Shown: positions 42,191 through 55,199, counted from the first letter of the stretch. The stretch: 64,000 nt of DNA from Hypericum androsaemum (GCA_963995505.1 OZ023186.1:19103570-19167569); one strand, 5' to 3'. The notes: generated by a model not told the origin, from the letters alone. Translations and numbers: made by a program.

Positions 42191-44120
42191 TTTCAAGCTC
42201 TTCTTTCTGTTCTTTTCGTACGCTGCTTCTTTGATTTGATTTGCTCGATCTCTGTCTTCGATTATGCAACGTCGTTATTCTATCCTGATCCGTAGAAGGT
42301 CGAAAATTGCCTAGGGTTTAGGTTTGTAATGTCGTTATTCTCTCAGTCTCTCTTTCTCTCTGTCTCAGTTTCGACTCTCGATTCCGTGCTCCACCGCGCC
42401 GTCCACGTGTGTCTGTCAAGATCCGCCGCGGCTTCTTTCGCCTCCAGATTCCGTGTCCCAGGTAACGTTCAATTTTTTCTCGCTCCGGACTCCAGTTCGT
42501 GCGTAACTTCTCTGGCCAAACCAAGCAATAGGAATTCCGTAGTTTCTTTGGTTTGATTTTGGAGTCTAATGTTTGGTTATTTACACGAGAGCCTACTGAA
42601 TGATTTAGGGAGGAAATGGCTAGGGTTTAGGTTTGGAATGTTTGTTTCTGAAATGAGCTCTTTTGTTTTATTTGTTTCTGTTTTGGAACTTGCAAGTTTG
42701 TTTGGCATTGGCTCGAACAATGTGTGCTACGAGATCATTATTTTTAACAGCTAAATGTAAAATGCTTGTCAATGGGGTTTGCAACAATATTTAGCTTTAC
42801 TGCAGTGGTCTTGGTGAGATCAGCATTTGAGTGATGTGTTCGCATTGTCTCTTTTTTCTTTGTTTGGCTTTTGCTGACTTGTTGAGTGCTGAGTGTAATG
42901 CTTATGAGATCTTGCTTCAATGTCTTAATTTTCCGTGGTTGTATCATGTATTAAACAAGAATCACATGTTCCTTGGTTCGCCTTGATCCTTTCTTTGAAT
43001 CGTTCCCATGTTGTTGAATGTCTTGCCTTGGCATCGTATTCGGGCTAAGTTTCTCTCAGTATTGTAATTTGTGCTGTATATTGATTCTGCCCTACAACAG
43101 ACAATTGTCAGGTTAGGCCATTTTCTGGTCCAATCACTTCTGGTTTGCTCAAGTATTCCAGGGCAGCTTGTGATGCTCATTACTTTCTTTGGTGCAGTCC
43201 TAAGATTTTCCAGATTTATGATATTTACTCTTAGGTCCTGTGTTCCAACAAAGTTGGTCTAAGTGGGTAAGGGACTTACATTTTCTTGAGGAGGTCTTGC
43301 GTTCAAGTTTACGAATGAAAAAGACATTTTGCGTTAAAAACAGAACTACTTGCGTTATCTTCCAATGCTACTCTAACAAGATGTGCTATTCAAGTGCAAT
43401 TTAGGGTGTGGGACATTTTGCTAGTTATGATCACAGTCGTCTGTTTGCTTCTCAGCATTGATCCTATCTTTCTTATTCCTAACTGGTGTGAGCTCTTTTG
43501 GCTTTTTTATTTATGCATTGAGGAAAATGCCTAGGGTTTGTTTGCATTGCATTGAAGAAATCTGGGATTTGGTTTGCATTGGGTTTCCCCTGATTTAGAT
43601 GTGAGCTCTCTGTTTTGGAATGTCTGTGCTATTTGTTGCCTTAACTGGCTGTTATTGATCTGATCTCCGACCAGATCCGAGCTGTGTATATATGTTTTGT
43701 GTTGCCTTAACCAATGAATCAACAACAACCTTGGCTGCCTATTGATCATGTTTTCTGTTTTGGAATGTAACATGTTCGTTTTTTTGTTTCAGATCCAATC
43801 CAATGACTAACATCTATATCGACGATCCTGTTATCACTGGTAACGAGGTAAAACATCACCTTAGCTTTCTAATAACTTCATTATCTTTCTCCAAACTAAT
43901 GGTTTCTAATCTGAAATTTTTGCAGATTGCTCTTGGGCGCCCAGCCCAAGATCTTCTTCGATCCATGACGTTCCTGTCTTCTCTTCAGCAGGAGTACGAG
44001 AAGAAGCTGGGCTACCCCACCAACCGTCGCAAGAGAGCCAGGATTGCACAAAAGCTCAGGGACATTAAGGCCCGCTTGGCCGGAGTCAAGGAGGAGTTAC
44101 GAGGTGGAGTTTGCGGCTAG
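42190..44120 (+). CDS. Small unidentified protein (79 aa), CDS 43803-44120
   Basis: I do not recognise this gene. The coding part has two exons, 43803-43847 and 43926-44120, with a GT-AG intron between, giving 79 residues: MTNIYIDDPVITGNE, then IALGRPAQDLLRSMTFLSSL and a basic helical end (EYEKKLGYPTNRRKRARIAQ...). Upstream is a leader of about 1.6 kb: a likely 5' UTR exon ending GTGTCCCAG|GTAACG near 42461 and an acceptor TGTTTCAG just before ATCCAATCCAATG. An upstream ATG (about 42329) opens a short frame that does not join the CDS. The 78-nt coding intron is a multiple of three without a stop, so retention would give 105 residues. The conserved-looking codons, splice sites and long 3' UTR support a real gene. 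Helix content suggests a protein- or nucleic-acid-binding role, but this is a guess. Confidence 0.6.
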
Positions 44121-44247
44121 GCTAGGCTTGGGCTGAAAGTTTTCCTCTTCATCAACTCAGCCGATACCTCTCTGCGGATATGGCCAGGGGTTGCCGTGAT
44201 GTACTGCATATTGAAGTCCTTGATTTAGACTAGGTGATGAGTAGGTT

Positions 44248-44456
44248 GAATTTTGTACAGGGCTCTAGGTTGGATTTTGGATTTAAATCTAGTAGTTGGT
44301 ACTGAAACATTTCAAATTCTTAGTTTCCCATTTATGTTTCTGTTTTTGAATTTTGTACAGGCTCTGGGTTGGATTTTGATTCTGGATTTACATGTCTCTT
44401 GGTAATTGGTACTGAAACTTTTCAAATGCTTAGTTCCCCATTCATATTTCTGTTTC
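44248..44456 (+). repeat. ~100-bp tandem duplication in the 3' UTR
   Basis: Two adjacent diverged units start TTGAATTTTGTACAGG (about 44248 and 44348) and share GGTACTGAAAC and CCCATTTATGTTTCTG/CCCATTCATATTTCTG. Confidence 0.75.
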
Positions 44457-44939
44457 CCTCTCTATCCATCTTTCGTTCTTCTTCTCCCCTCTTCTCTTTG
44501 CTTGATCTGGAATCTGCCATCCAACTATCTGGGGGTTGAGGCTTCAAGGGGACAGGAACACTAAGAACACAACTTTCCCCTAAATTTGGGAGGTCGAAAG
44601 AAGAGACTTCTGGGCTCGGGAGGGGACGTGGTCTTGAAATTGAACAGGGTTTTCCTCTTCTCTTGCTTGGTTGCTATGTTCATGGATCCCTTCTTCTTTT
44701 ACTTTCCGGATGTTGAGACCAGTGATCTTTCTTATTGTATGGACACAGACTTGAAGTTGTGTCTTGGTTAAGTTTAAGACAGCTTTTGTGTCTCGTAGTT
44801 CTATATAGTGTTTGGTAAGGGTGAACTTGTAACGGATACAAGGGACATTGCGAGAAGGAACTTGAGATTGGATTTCTTCGTCCGTTCAACCCCTTTGACT
44901 TTAAATAGACAGGTGGATGGGAGATGGGTTTCCTAATGG

Positions 44940-45350
44940 GCTTTATCGGTGGCTGTTTATGAACATTGGGCCAATCCTGGGCCACGGTTACAATCTTCTA
45001 TTTAATGGGCTTCAAGTTTGAGAACTCTAGATCTACGTTAAAGTCCACTTAGTTTCGCCTTTGTCATTGAGAGACCTCGTGGTTTCAAATTGTCTTGCCT
45101 GGTGATAGAAATCGTCTGACTTGTCCAATGGAATCTGAACAAAACTCCATCTTGGAGAATGGTCTGAATTTCAGAGGGTAGGAGGCTTATAAAGGATGGC
45201 CAGATGGGAGGGAAGTGATAGCAGCTAGTCATATCTAGTCGGTTATATCTAGACAAGTGCGACTCTCCCAATGATGCCTATATTGCTCAAGTTAGTTTAC
45301 CCCTACATTGCACTGCTAAAGCCTAAAACCCTCTCTTCCTTTTATGCTAT
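44940..45350 (+). repeat. Dispersed repeat, copy 2 (partner at 10.3 kb)
   Basis: Collinear with 10250-11110 but lacking about 425 bp in the middle. Ends in CACTGCTAAAGCCTAAAACC. Downstream, around 45425-45440, CATGGTATTAAGACATAGA faintly resembles a retrotransposon PBS, but I could not define LTRs. Confidence 0.6.
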
Positions 45351-45814
45351 AACACAAGGATATCATCCTCTCTTCAGTATGACGCAATTATGCAAAATTA
45401 TCCTCTCTTCTGCTGGTTCATGGTATTAAGACATAGATCTGTCTCATTCGATCAAGATCAAAGGAAATCATACAATCTTGATTCTCATTCAATTGTCCAT
45501 GGCTTCACCCAATGCCTTCATTCTAACCCTCACTGAAAATAGTAGCAGGGCAGCAATCTCCTTCGGCGAAACTTTGTCTCTGCACCCGGGTCAACCAGAA
45601 ATAATGATCCTATATTCTCTCTGTTTGCGCATAGCACAGTACAAGATACACACGCGTCTAGCAAGAAACAGTGACTGAGATGAGTGTAACAATTTGTCCA
45701 TTCCTTCAACAGCACTTCTTCTCGGCCACCACATTCTTCAGCATGCCAGTGTAAAAGTCCTTCGAGGACAATCCGTCGAGTTTAAGCAAGAAAAACATTG
45801 CGGCAAAACTAAGA
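45351..45814. other. Spacer and PPX 3' UTR
   Basis: No gene recognised; the part near 45800 is the PPX 3' UTR. Confidence 0.4.
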
Positions 45815-48237
45815 TTACAGGAAGTAATCAGGAGCAGGCTTTTTAGCTGGCGTCCCTCTTGATTCCTGCATTTTCACTCAAATTTCTCAGTCTAGAATGG
45901 AAAGCAGAAAATAGCACCAAGCACGGATGGTGTCCAATTGTTCCACGACAAGCACTCATTAGAGTTGCATTCTTGGAAAATCATGATAACACATGCCTCC
46001 CTTTTCAGGAAAGGATATATTTGATTAGAGAACAAAGGACTATTCCACACGGCCCAAGCACCAACCAGATTTTTTATACACAGGAATATGTGAGAACAAA
46101 CCTGTGGAGCAGCATCAAACACGCGAAACTGCTTATTCAGATTCTCATCTAGCTCGAGTATTGCAGCCACGTTACCACATCTGCAACTCATCCAATAAAA
46201 AGGGGCATAAGCTAATAACTAATTTAAGAGCAAAATCAACAAAAAATTTACCTGTAACAGTAATTTGGGGCAGACCAGACAGTAACTATTTGATTGTTGA
46301 ACATCCATTTGTATCCTTCCATTACCAATTGATGAGCTCGGCATATATAATCAATATTGTTCGCATGGTTAAATGATGTGACAACACTGCCCCCAAATAG
46401 AAAACCAGCACCACGGGGACTCAGGCCCCAACCGTCTACTATGTCTTCAGGGTCTGACCAGAGGAGGTCACACATGGCACCATCATGAGGAACTTCCTGC
46501 TTCCTATCAATCGTTCGAATCTGGTACGGGGTTCTAGAATTAGTTCCTAACTAGTCAAGTCTCAGAAAACAAAGAAATAATCTGGTTAGATGTTGACCTG
46601 ATCTAATGTTGATATGGCAGGAGAGAGACCGCCATGGACACTAAAAACCTTGTTCTCGATGAGAGCAGAAAGGCTGTTCCATTCATTCATAAATAATGTA
46701 AGCAAAATCCCAAATCAAGCAGCAGCTACCATATTCCATATACTAAAATACAGTTGAAATTAACTTCAACCAGAACAATACCTTAGGTAGTCGAATATGT
46801 CAGTGCAATATCTCCAAACATTCACAGAACCATACTTCCGAAGGCATTCATCATAGAATCCATAGACCTGTGAAGGAGGACATACTTACATTTCAAAAAT
46901 GAAACAAAATTCTAAATAAAGCTTGGAAACATAACAACAAGAATGAATTTCAACCTGAGTTATCTGTCGGCTCTCGTGGTTTCCTCTAATTAGGGTTATC
47001 CGGTCTGGATATCTAACCTGAAATGATGCACAAAGAAGTTGACAACCATTAGAGACACCAAAAGGAAGCTCGATAATTCAAATGGCATCAAGCATTAAAC
47101 ATGGAAACAGTCCAGTCGCATTATGAAAGAAAGGGATGTGTGCGGATATTTGTATCCATATGCACAAAATATGAAGCATGAAAGGCACAAGTGTCCAAGT
47201 CATAAAGAGCGCCAACAACGTTGTTTTTTGCTGATCAGTTAAAAAACCTGCCATTTTACACGTCAAAGTACTATGACTGGTATGGATCTCAAATCAGCAA
47301 AACCACAGGAGATGAAGATCTACAACTTGCAAACTAACTAGCAATTGCAGAGATGCACATCTCCAACTAAGCATCAGCCAGCAACCAGAAAACTTCCTCA
47401 AAACAACAAGTTCCAAGTCTTCAAGAAGTGAAGTAAAACAGATTAAACATACAGCGACATACCTTAAGTGCCAGGAGAAGGAGAAACGTCTCAACAGAGT
47501 AAAACCCTCTGTCAACAAAGTCTCCCAAAAACAGATAGTTAGTCTTTGGACAATCCCCTCCGACTTTGAAAAGCTCCATCATATCATAGAACTGACCATG
47601 GATGTCTCCGCAAATCTAATTTGAAACAACAACTTCCATCAGTGCCAGTATCCAATACCAAGAACATGAAACACACAATAACCACACACTAAACATCTGC
47701 TTCAGTTCAGGTTAGCTCATCGTTCACGCACACAAGTAACATCAAGACACAGGCTGCACATTAAGCATCTGCTTCAGATTCAAAAGGGACACAACCACAT
47801 CCAATAACACCCGAGCAAAGCATCACCACACATATACCCGTCGCAACAGCCAAGTACAAGTGCTACATATATAGCTATTCCAGAAGCTAGTGATAGCTAA
47901 CAAAGCAATGATAACTAACACCGCCAAGCGAAATCCAGACGTAGGGCTACCTCAGCAAACCCTAAATCCCTAATTCCAGCTGCCCCAGGTCCACAAAGGT
48001 TCGCACCAAACACACACCAAGCCAGATCAAAAAATAAAAGGAAAAAAAAACTATTTAACAGACAAAATTGGAGAGTGAGGGAGGGAGTGACGTAACGGTG
48101 ACGGGGGCGTCGACGCGCTGGACGTTGCTCTCCTCGACGAGGATCTCCATGGCCTTAAGGCACAGCGCCTTCACCTCCGACTCCTTGAGCGGCTCGCACT
48201 TCTTCAGCTGCTCTATCTGCCTGTCCAGGTCCGACAT
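45815..48237 (-). CDS. PPX: Protein phosphatase 4 catalytic subunit, 305 aa
   Basis: Serine/threonine phosphatase of the PP2A-like group (PP4/PPX), a metal-dependent enzyme acting in nucleus and cytoplasm with regulatory subunits. Eight exons: 48237-48097, 47615-47463, 47017-46955, 46867-46782, 46673-46598, 46520-46252, 46180-46102, 45865-45815. They sum to 918 nt and join in phase, giving 305 residues, the length I recall for plant PPX. Metal-site motifs are intact: GDIHG (residues 50-54), GDFVDRG (78-84), GNHE (110-113) and the later HGG and RAHQ. The C-terminus is DYFL, whose last leucine is methylated in this family. The start is at [11 protein letters not shown], matching relatives; an upstream in-frame ATG (MGREGE) would add six residues. 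All introns are GT-AG. Divergent from TAF6. Confidence 0.95.
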
Positions 48238-49246
48238 CTCTCCCTCCCTCCCCACTCTCCCCCCTCTCTCTCTCTAGGTTTTTATAATTTTGTTTCTTTC
48301 TCTCTCTCTAGAAGTAACTGGAGCGAGGACGAGTCACGCTGGGGTTTCCTCGATTACTTTTTTTTAAGTTCCCGCTCTTCCACTCCTTTTATGCCGTTTT
48401 TCCATCGCCACAAAAAAAAAAAATTCGTGCGGGGAACAAGAAGTGTAGCGGTGGACTGGCGGGAGTAGAGTCCAGGGTGGCGGATGTGGCTCAAATTTAT
48501 TGTGATTTATCATCATATTTGGTAAAATAAGTTCGAGTAATTACAATTACGTAAGTTTGATTTGACAAAAAAAATTATTTCATGTTTTTTTATGTAGTTT
48601 TATTTTAAGTTCTTTTATCACACAACATTATTCCATATAACAAATATGTAATTTCTCCTAACTTCTTACTTTTTTTTCTGTCCAGATAAGATAATTTACT
48701 CAGATAATCTTCCACCCAAACACAATGTAAGGAAGGGTTTCCAAAGTAATAAAATGGCAATAATATTTATAAGATAAAAGCTCTTTGACTATCCTAAATT
48801 GAGACAAAGTACATAATTTATATTAGAGTTAACAATTTCTAAGTTTTCCATAATTTGTCATGATCCACTATTAGATTCTTTTTAGTTTATTTTAAATTAT
48901 TTAGTTTAATAAAATATATTGATAGATACTTGGACCAATTTTTTTTTGCGAGTTTGTCTCTCACTATAACTTTTGGATAAAATATTAAAATGTCAATGAA
49001 AATTAAATAATTAAAAAAATAGGTATAGAATAAGAAAATAAAAGCAGGAAAATAAAATTTTAAGAAATTCCATTCGTCCCTCTCTCTCTCCTCTCTCGGG
49101 GGCCAGGCCCACCCAGCCCACATTCATCAAGGAACGACACCGTTTCTCAATATTCCATCGAAAGAAAGAAACGAACCAAGCCTCAAATTTGCTCCCTTCC
49201 CGAGCTCGTCCTCTCGCCGGCGTTGCCCTGGATCGGAGAAAAAAGC
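48238..49246. promoter_or_regulatory. Divergent intergenic region PPX / TAF6
   Basis: About 1 kb between two start codons pointing apart. CT-rich leaders flank each gene (CTCTCTCTCTAGG near 48270-48310; CTCTCTCTCCTCTCTC near 49081), with AT-rich DNA between. No clear TATA box for either gene, as is common for housekeeping genes. Confidence 0.5.
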
Positions 49247-52200
49247 ATGGGCCTAGTACCAAAGGAATCGATAGAGGTGATAGCTCAGAGCATCGGAATT
49301 ACGAATTTGTCCCCGGACGTCTCCCTCTCCCTCGCCCCCGATGTCGAGTACCGCGTCCGCGAGGTCATCCAGGAAGCTATCAAGTGCATGCGCCACTCGA
49401 GGAGAACCGTTTTGACTTGCGATGACGTCGACACCGCTCTTAGCTTACGCAGCGTTGAGGTCAGCCAGCTAGCCAATTCCAGCGTCTATTTAACTTCATC
49501 TATTTAACCTTTTTTAATTAATAGGATCTGTGATTTTTGTGTGTTTCCAGCGGGTGTACGGTTTCGCCTCCGGTGAGGCTGTCCGGTTTAAGAGAGCCGG
49601 CGGCTGCAAGGACCTTTACTACATCGAGGACAAGGATGTCGATTTCAGGACCGTACGGTTTCTTTCTCTCTTTTTATTTGTTTTGTTTTTGTTCGCTTCG
49701 TTTCTGGAGTTAATTGCAGTTTTCTTGAATTGTGGGGTACAGGTCGTGGAAGCGCCTTTGCCTAGGGCGCCGCTGGATGCTTCGGTCAATGTTCACTGGC
49801 TGGTAATTGAAGGCGTCCAGCCAGCGATCCCGGAGAATGCTCCCGTCGAAGGTCAGACAGAAGCTTTTCTGACTTTCGGTTTTACGTTGATCTTGGTTGA
49901 TGATCTCGTGCAGTTTGATGATGATAATTTGACTTTCAACCTTCTCGAGTTGTTCTTTTTTGTCTGTGAATCGGTATATGTGAGTGCCATCTTATATTGA
50001 ATTGACTCCCTTTGCAGCACCAACAGCAATTTATGATGGAAAGAAGCTCGAGTACAAGGATGATAGCCTACTTGTTGACATTAAAATGCCCGCCAAGCAT
50101 GTTTTATCAAGGGAGCTTCAGGTGGAATATGTCAGCGTTTATATATCTTTTTTCCTTTTTCTCTTTGCATCCTGCAAAATGTTTTACCAGGCACTTCAAT
50201 TCCGAGGTTATTTCATCGCCCTTGCAGCTTTACTTCGAAAAGATGACGGAACTTACAACTAAGAGGCCAGATTCTCTCTTCTTCAACCGAGCATTAATGA
50301 GCTTAAGGGCTGATGCAGGACTCCATCCTCTAGTTCCTTATTTTATTCTTTTCATTGCTGATGAGGTAGCCTGGAAAGTCGCTAGTTAAATATTGGAGTT
50401 AGTTTGAGATGGCAGCTAAGTGTATGATGGAAATCATTGCTGTCTCAGGTTGCAAGGAACCTGAGTAAATTTCCTATCTTGTTTGCTCTAATGAGGATTA
50501 CCCGAAACCTTCTTGGAAATCCGCACATACATCTTGAGCCTTATGTAAGTCTACTCAATTTCCTGGATGGATTAGTCGGTGACTTTTTCTTGTTCCCACA
50601 ATATTCGTCTTTTAGCTTTCTCTTTATTTCATTTTGATACTGTTGCTATTATAATCAGCTGCACCAGATGATGCCATCCATCATGACATGCCTTGTTGCA
50701 AAACAATTAGGCAACAGATTCACTGACAACCATTGGGAACTTAGAAACTTTGCAGCAAACCTGATTGCTTCAATATGCGAAAGGTGATTTCATTTCCATC
50801 TTGGTGACTTCAAATAGAAGTGAAAGTTTGATTTGTAATCGTTTAATAAGCGTTAGTCTTGCTAATGGAATCTGGATCATAGACGTTCAGGAACTTTAAG
50901 CACTCGGTTCAAGTGACATACTCTGTTCTTTATTAACAATATTGGTTTTTGATCGTGCAACTTTGTTTAAGTTGCTTCTAAGGAACTTGTGCAACTTCTG
51001 CATATCCAAAAGTGTAGTGCTTTGTCAGCCCTTGACCAGTTGATATGATGCAGATTTGGTCATGCATATCACAATCTGCAGCCACGTGTCGTAAGGACTC
51101 TGCTACATGTATTTTTAGACCCGACCAAATCTTTCCCTCAACATTATGGAGCAATACAAGGCCTGGCAGCTTTGGGTCCCAACGTGGTATGATCTTTTCT
51201 GATTTCTGTGATGACATGTATTTCCCAATTGGGTTTTGTCATGACTTCTAAGTAAAGCTAGGATGTGCGATTGTTTTATCCTGCATATGAGAGATAGTGG
51301 AGACTGGAGATTAAACCTAGGCCTAGCAGAAACAGCAATGTTTTCTCTCTAGTAGTCTCTCCCCATTTTTAGTGGTTTTTAGTTCTGCCTCTATAATGCT
51401 GAGCCATGTGCTCTATTTCGTGCTGCATTGGTGGCCCTTGCTCTTAATAGTCATTTCTCTGTTTTGATTGCCCCTTGACTTTTCCATAGGTTCGCCTTCT
51501 TATATTACCAAATCTGGAGCCATATATGTCCATTCTCGAACCAGAAATGTCTGTTGAGAAGCAAAAAAATGAGATGAAGAGGTATGAGGCTTGGCACGTG
51601 TATGGTGCATTGACGGTATGTTCGTTTTCCAATTGGTGTAGAATAGACATTCTTGATATAGATAAGGCAACTAACTTTTACTTACAAGGTCATGATAAAT
51701 GCAGTGTGCAGCTGGCCTAAGTATGCTTGAGAAGCTAAAAATGTTGCCCGGTCTGCTAAAACCAGCTAATCGCACCGTCTGGAAGAGAAATGCCCGAGTC
51801 GCTACTGCTTTTCCAAGTACTGTTTCTTACTCTGGAAGCAAATGGATTGTTGTATGGAACATTTTAATTCCACTGCAAAGACATTTGGAATCTTATCTCA
51901 GTGTGGGAGTTGATCTCTTACACTTTCTCCCTTATTTGTGCTTCCTAATGTGGCTGACATCCAATTACTAGGCATGCATTGCAACGTATTCATGTTGAAG
52001 ATTAGATAAGCCGGAGGTTCATTTTTCTCTTATGTTCCGAAGAGCTCTGTTAACCTCTTTTTCTGCTCTCATTTCATTGTTGATGACGATTCTAGATAAA
52101 CGCAAAGCTAGCACAGACAACTTGCTGCAACAACCACCTTCCAAGAAACAAGTAATAGAAGGCACGGCAGGTCTCATGGCGATGAACTCTATGTCAATGG

Positions 52201-52442
52201 ACATGCAAGGGGTAGCAGGCGGATTGGCTAATGCTGCGATGGGGGCTACTGGCACAACAGCATCGCAGACAACTGGCCCCATGGCAAGCAGGAATGTTAC
52301 TTCATTATCGAGCTCAGCCTTGCTTGCTCAGGCTTGGAGAGAGGATGTCGCAGCAGGACCGTTGCTGGCTTCGCTCGTAGGACATTTTGGCGAAAGCATG
52401 TTTACTTTCATTCCGAAGCCAGAGTTATGTATGTTTTTGTGA
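49247..52442 (+). CDS. TAF6: Transcription initiation factor TFIID subunit 6, 534 aa
   Basis: Component of TFIID (and SAGA-type complexes) that pairs with TAF9 through a histone fold. Eleven exons: 49247-49459, 49551-49652, 49743-49851, 50018-50121, 50228-50365, 50449-50544, 50659-50783, 51054-51186, 51490-51615, 51705-51816, 52096-52442. They total 1605 nt, all in phase. The histone fold is in exon 1 (MGLVPKESIEVIAQSIGITN, then VREVIQEAIKCMRHSRRTVL and DDVDTAL). Exons 5-9 encode the HEAT-like TAF6C domain (ARNLSKFPILFALMRITRNL; QPRVVRTLLHVFLDPTKSFP; HYGAIQGLAALGPNV). The C-terminus begins NKRKASTDNLLQQPPSKKQ and is low-complexity, Met/Gly/Ala-rich, as in relatives. All splice sites are GT-AG. 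No lesion seen. Converges on FTSZ1. Confidence 0.95.
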
Positions 52443-52697
52443 TACACTGGATAAACTTAATCTCAAATAGTTAAATTGGTTATTCACATCAGCCAGCTTC
52501 CCCTGGCCTAAGTTAGTGTCATATCTCGAGTACCCGCCACATCAATTAATTCAATGGATGAACATCAACTGGGACTGGGATTACATTAACGAGATTGAGC
52601 TGCAAGATTGTTGAAAGAAATACAGGAAATGGGAACAAAAAGATTTAAAGAAAGACAAAAGAGAAGATTTCCAAAATGGAAACAGAAAAATAAGCAA

Positions 52698-55152
52698 TCA
52701 AAAGAAACGATTTCTTGGTGGCGGTCTGGAAGGAACAGGGGAAGGCGAGGATGACGACTTGAGGGGCATCGGAATTCCCTTGGCTTCTTGGCTGCCTGTT
52801 GCTTTTGCTGACCTAGGATCTGTTATAAGACTCTTCTGAAATGATTGGGAAAACCCGGTAGCTATGATGGTTACGTGGATCTCTCCGTTGTAGCGATCAT
52901 CGACGACGGCCCCAAATATTATGTTAGCAGAAGGATCCGCCAAGCTGGTTACAACCTGCAATGAACAACAAAGCAGTCAAACCATATAATCAATTACCCG
53001 GGACGCTACATGGGTTAGGTTGGTCTGATAAACTGAAATTACCTGGGACACTCTATTGACCTCCTGCAATGTTATATCCTTTCCCCCGGTGATGTTGTAC
53101 ACAACACCGGTGGCCGACTGGATGGATGAACCAATCAATGGAGCCAAAGTTGCCTGTTCAGCTGCTTCTTCGGCGCGATTCTTGCTGGAGGAAACTCCAA
53201 CACCAAGCATGGCTGTACCCGAATCTTTCATTACTGCCTTAACGTCAGCAAAATCAACATTGACCAGTCCAGGAATCTGCAAATCCATGCAATAGAAATC
53301 AATTAAGAAATTTTTCGGGCAAAAGAGACTATGCTAACAATCCGACTTTTAGGCACGAAAGTCAGAACTCAGAACCGTGATCCTAATATTCTGTTTGCTT
53401 ACAGCTACTATAATTCATCAAAAGTGACGCTCTAGATCCGGAAAAACCTTTTTTTTCTTTCTAAATTGCCAAAAGCTGTGGTTGAGAAGCTATCACACAA
53501 CAAAATGTCTTATAGTATAAATGTTCACTAACCGTAATTATATCGGAGATTCCTTGCACACCTTGACGTAACACATCATCAGCAAGAAGAAAAGCATCCT
53601 GAAGCGCTGTCTGCTCATCAGCAATATCAAGCAAGCGATCATTTGGTATCACAATCAAAGTATCAACATTCTTTTGTAACTTTTCAATAGCTTCCAGTGC
53701 CTGCAAGATATAAAGAACACGTTTTTCATTTTATTCAAGATGCCAAACTAACTACAACTCTGAAGGCCAACTATATATTATACACTTGCCTGCAAGGACC
53801 TTTTACGCCCCTCAAAGCTGAAAGGATAGGTTACAACTCCTACTGTCAAATATCCCGCCTCCTTTGCTATTTGTGCTACAACAGGCGCCGCACCTGACCC
53901 TGTGCCTCCACCCATGCCGGCTGTTATGAACACAAGATCTGATCCCTTGAGAGCATTTGCAATGGCATCTTTTGATTCCTCGGCAGCCTGCTCCCCCAGA
54001 AGAGGATTACCACCAGTACCTGCACTAGTAAAAGGTAATCAACAAAACGTAGCCGTCTTTCAAAAATTAGACCAAATAAAGTCCTTAGCAAGCATGAAAC
54101 TGTACGTACAGCCCCAATTTGCTCAGTTTTGAACAACTGCTTTTACTTTGTGGATGCAGTATAAGATAGAATTTTAGGCATGAAAGAGAAGGAGACAGAG
54201 GTAACAAACCTAGTCCACGTGTTAGCAACTCTCCAATCTGAATGGGGTTCTCTGCAGCAGACAGCAAAAGTGCTTGCGAATCCGTATTTATGGCGTAGAA
54301 ATCCACGCTCTAAGTCAAAAACCAACCAAAAGAAACAAAATTCTATTACCAAAATGATATGCAGCCAACCAAAGATGAGAAAAACTCAAGGAACAAAAGT
54401 AAGTATCATGTCCAGCAAAACCTAACCTACAGCCATTCTACGGTTGCATAGGCCAACATCCTCACCCATGCATAACACTCCCTTCACTCACATCCCCTGC
54501 CCCTAGCCTTGGTCGATTCGGCTTCTTTCTCAACTCATGAAATGCAATGTCCCGGGTTTTCACATAACAAGGTGTTACCCGGGATTTTCAGGGACTGCAT
54601 ACGTGATAATATATCCTAAACGAAGCAAGCCAGTCCCCATTCCTTTCGTTTGCCAGGATTTCCCCAATTGCCATATTAAACACAAGCAAGCAAGCAGCGG
54701 TTAATCTCAAGATGCATGTATGTACTGCCTATGCCAGCAAAGAACACATTCCTCGCCCGAATCGTCTCACTCCCGAATAAAACTAAGATCTTAACTACCA
54801 AGCGAAATGGCAAATAACCAACTTTCTCCATATACGAATCCCACATTGCCAAAAAAAATCGAAATTCTCCTAAAACAGCTTTAAAAATTGCGAGAAAATT
54901 AAAAACGAGCACCTGTAAGCCGCTACCAATCATACGATTGACGGCATTGTTGCCGCCGCCGCCGACTCCGACCACCTTTATCTTAGCCGTCTCAATTGGC
55001 GCGAACGAGCACCTCACCCTCCCGTTCCTCCGGGGACCAAAGCTCCTACACCCGCAACGGTGCCGCTTCTCAGAAACCCTCGGGATGCGGGACAGCGATA
55101 GGGTGGACGACGCCGTGTTGGGATTCACTAGCTGTAGCCATACCGTCGCCAT
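52698..55152 (-). CDS. FTSZ1: Plastid division GTPase FtsZ1, 409 aa
   Basis: Tubulin-like GTPase that forms the stromal Z ring for chloroplast division, with FtsZ2. Exons: 55152-54913, 54309-54210, 54019-53790, 53700-53533, 53276-53043, 52955-52698 (1230 nt, all in phase). A serine/arginine-rich transit peptide occupies about residues 1-50. The GTP-binding region starts [16 protein letters not shown]; the tubulin signature GGGTGSG lies near residues 150-156; the catalytic T7 loop NVDFAD is near 252-257. The C-terminus ends PPPRNRFF, short and without the ARC6-binding tail known for FtsZ2, so this is the FtsZ1 type. Intron 3 uses a GC donor (CAG|GCAAGT, 53792-53784). The others are GT-AG. No lesion seen. 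Confidence 0.96.
53784..53792 (-). other. GC donor splice site of FTSZ1 intron 3
   Basis: Exon 3 ends CAG at 53790 and the intron starts GCAAGT (53789-53784), giving ...[16 protein letters not shown], exactly the conserved FtsZ1 sequence. No alternative GT donor keeps the frame. Confidence 0.85.
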
Positions 55153-55199
55153 TTTCGCCGGAAGAGGAATCGGGGAGATTTTAGTTTCTATTTAATTTT

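Noticed and set aside
42329..42461. Upstream ATG frame (MSLFSQSLFLSVS...) as a targeting peptide for the 43.8-kb protein
   Set aside because: Joining the likely splice sites reads into TGA right at the CDS start, so it cannot be fused; kept only as a possible upstream ORF.
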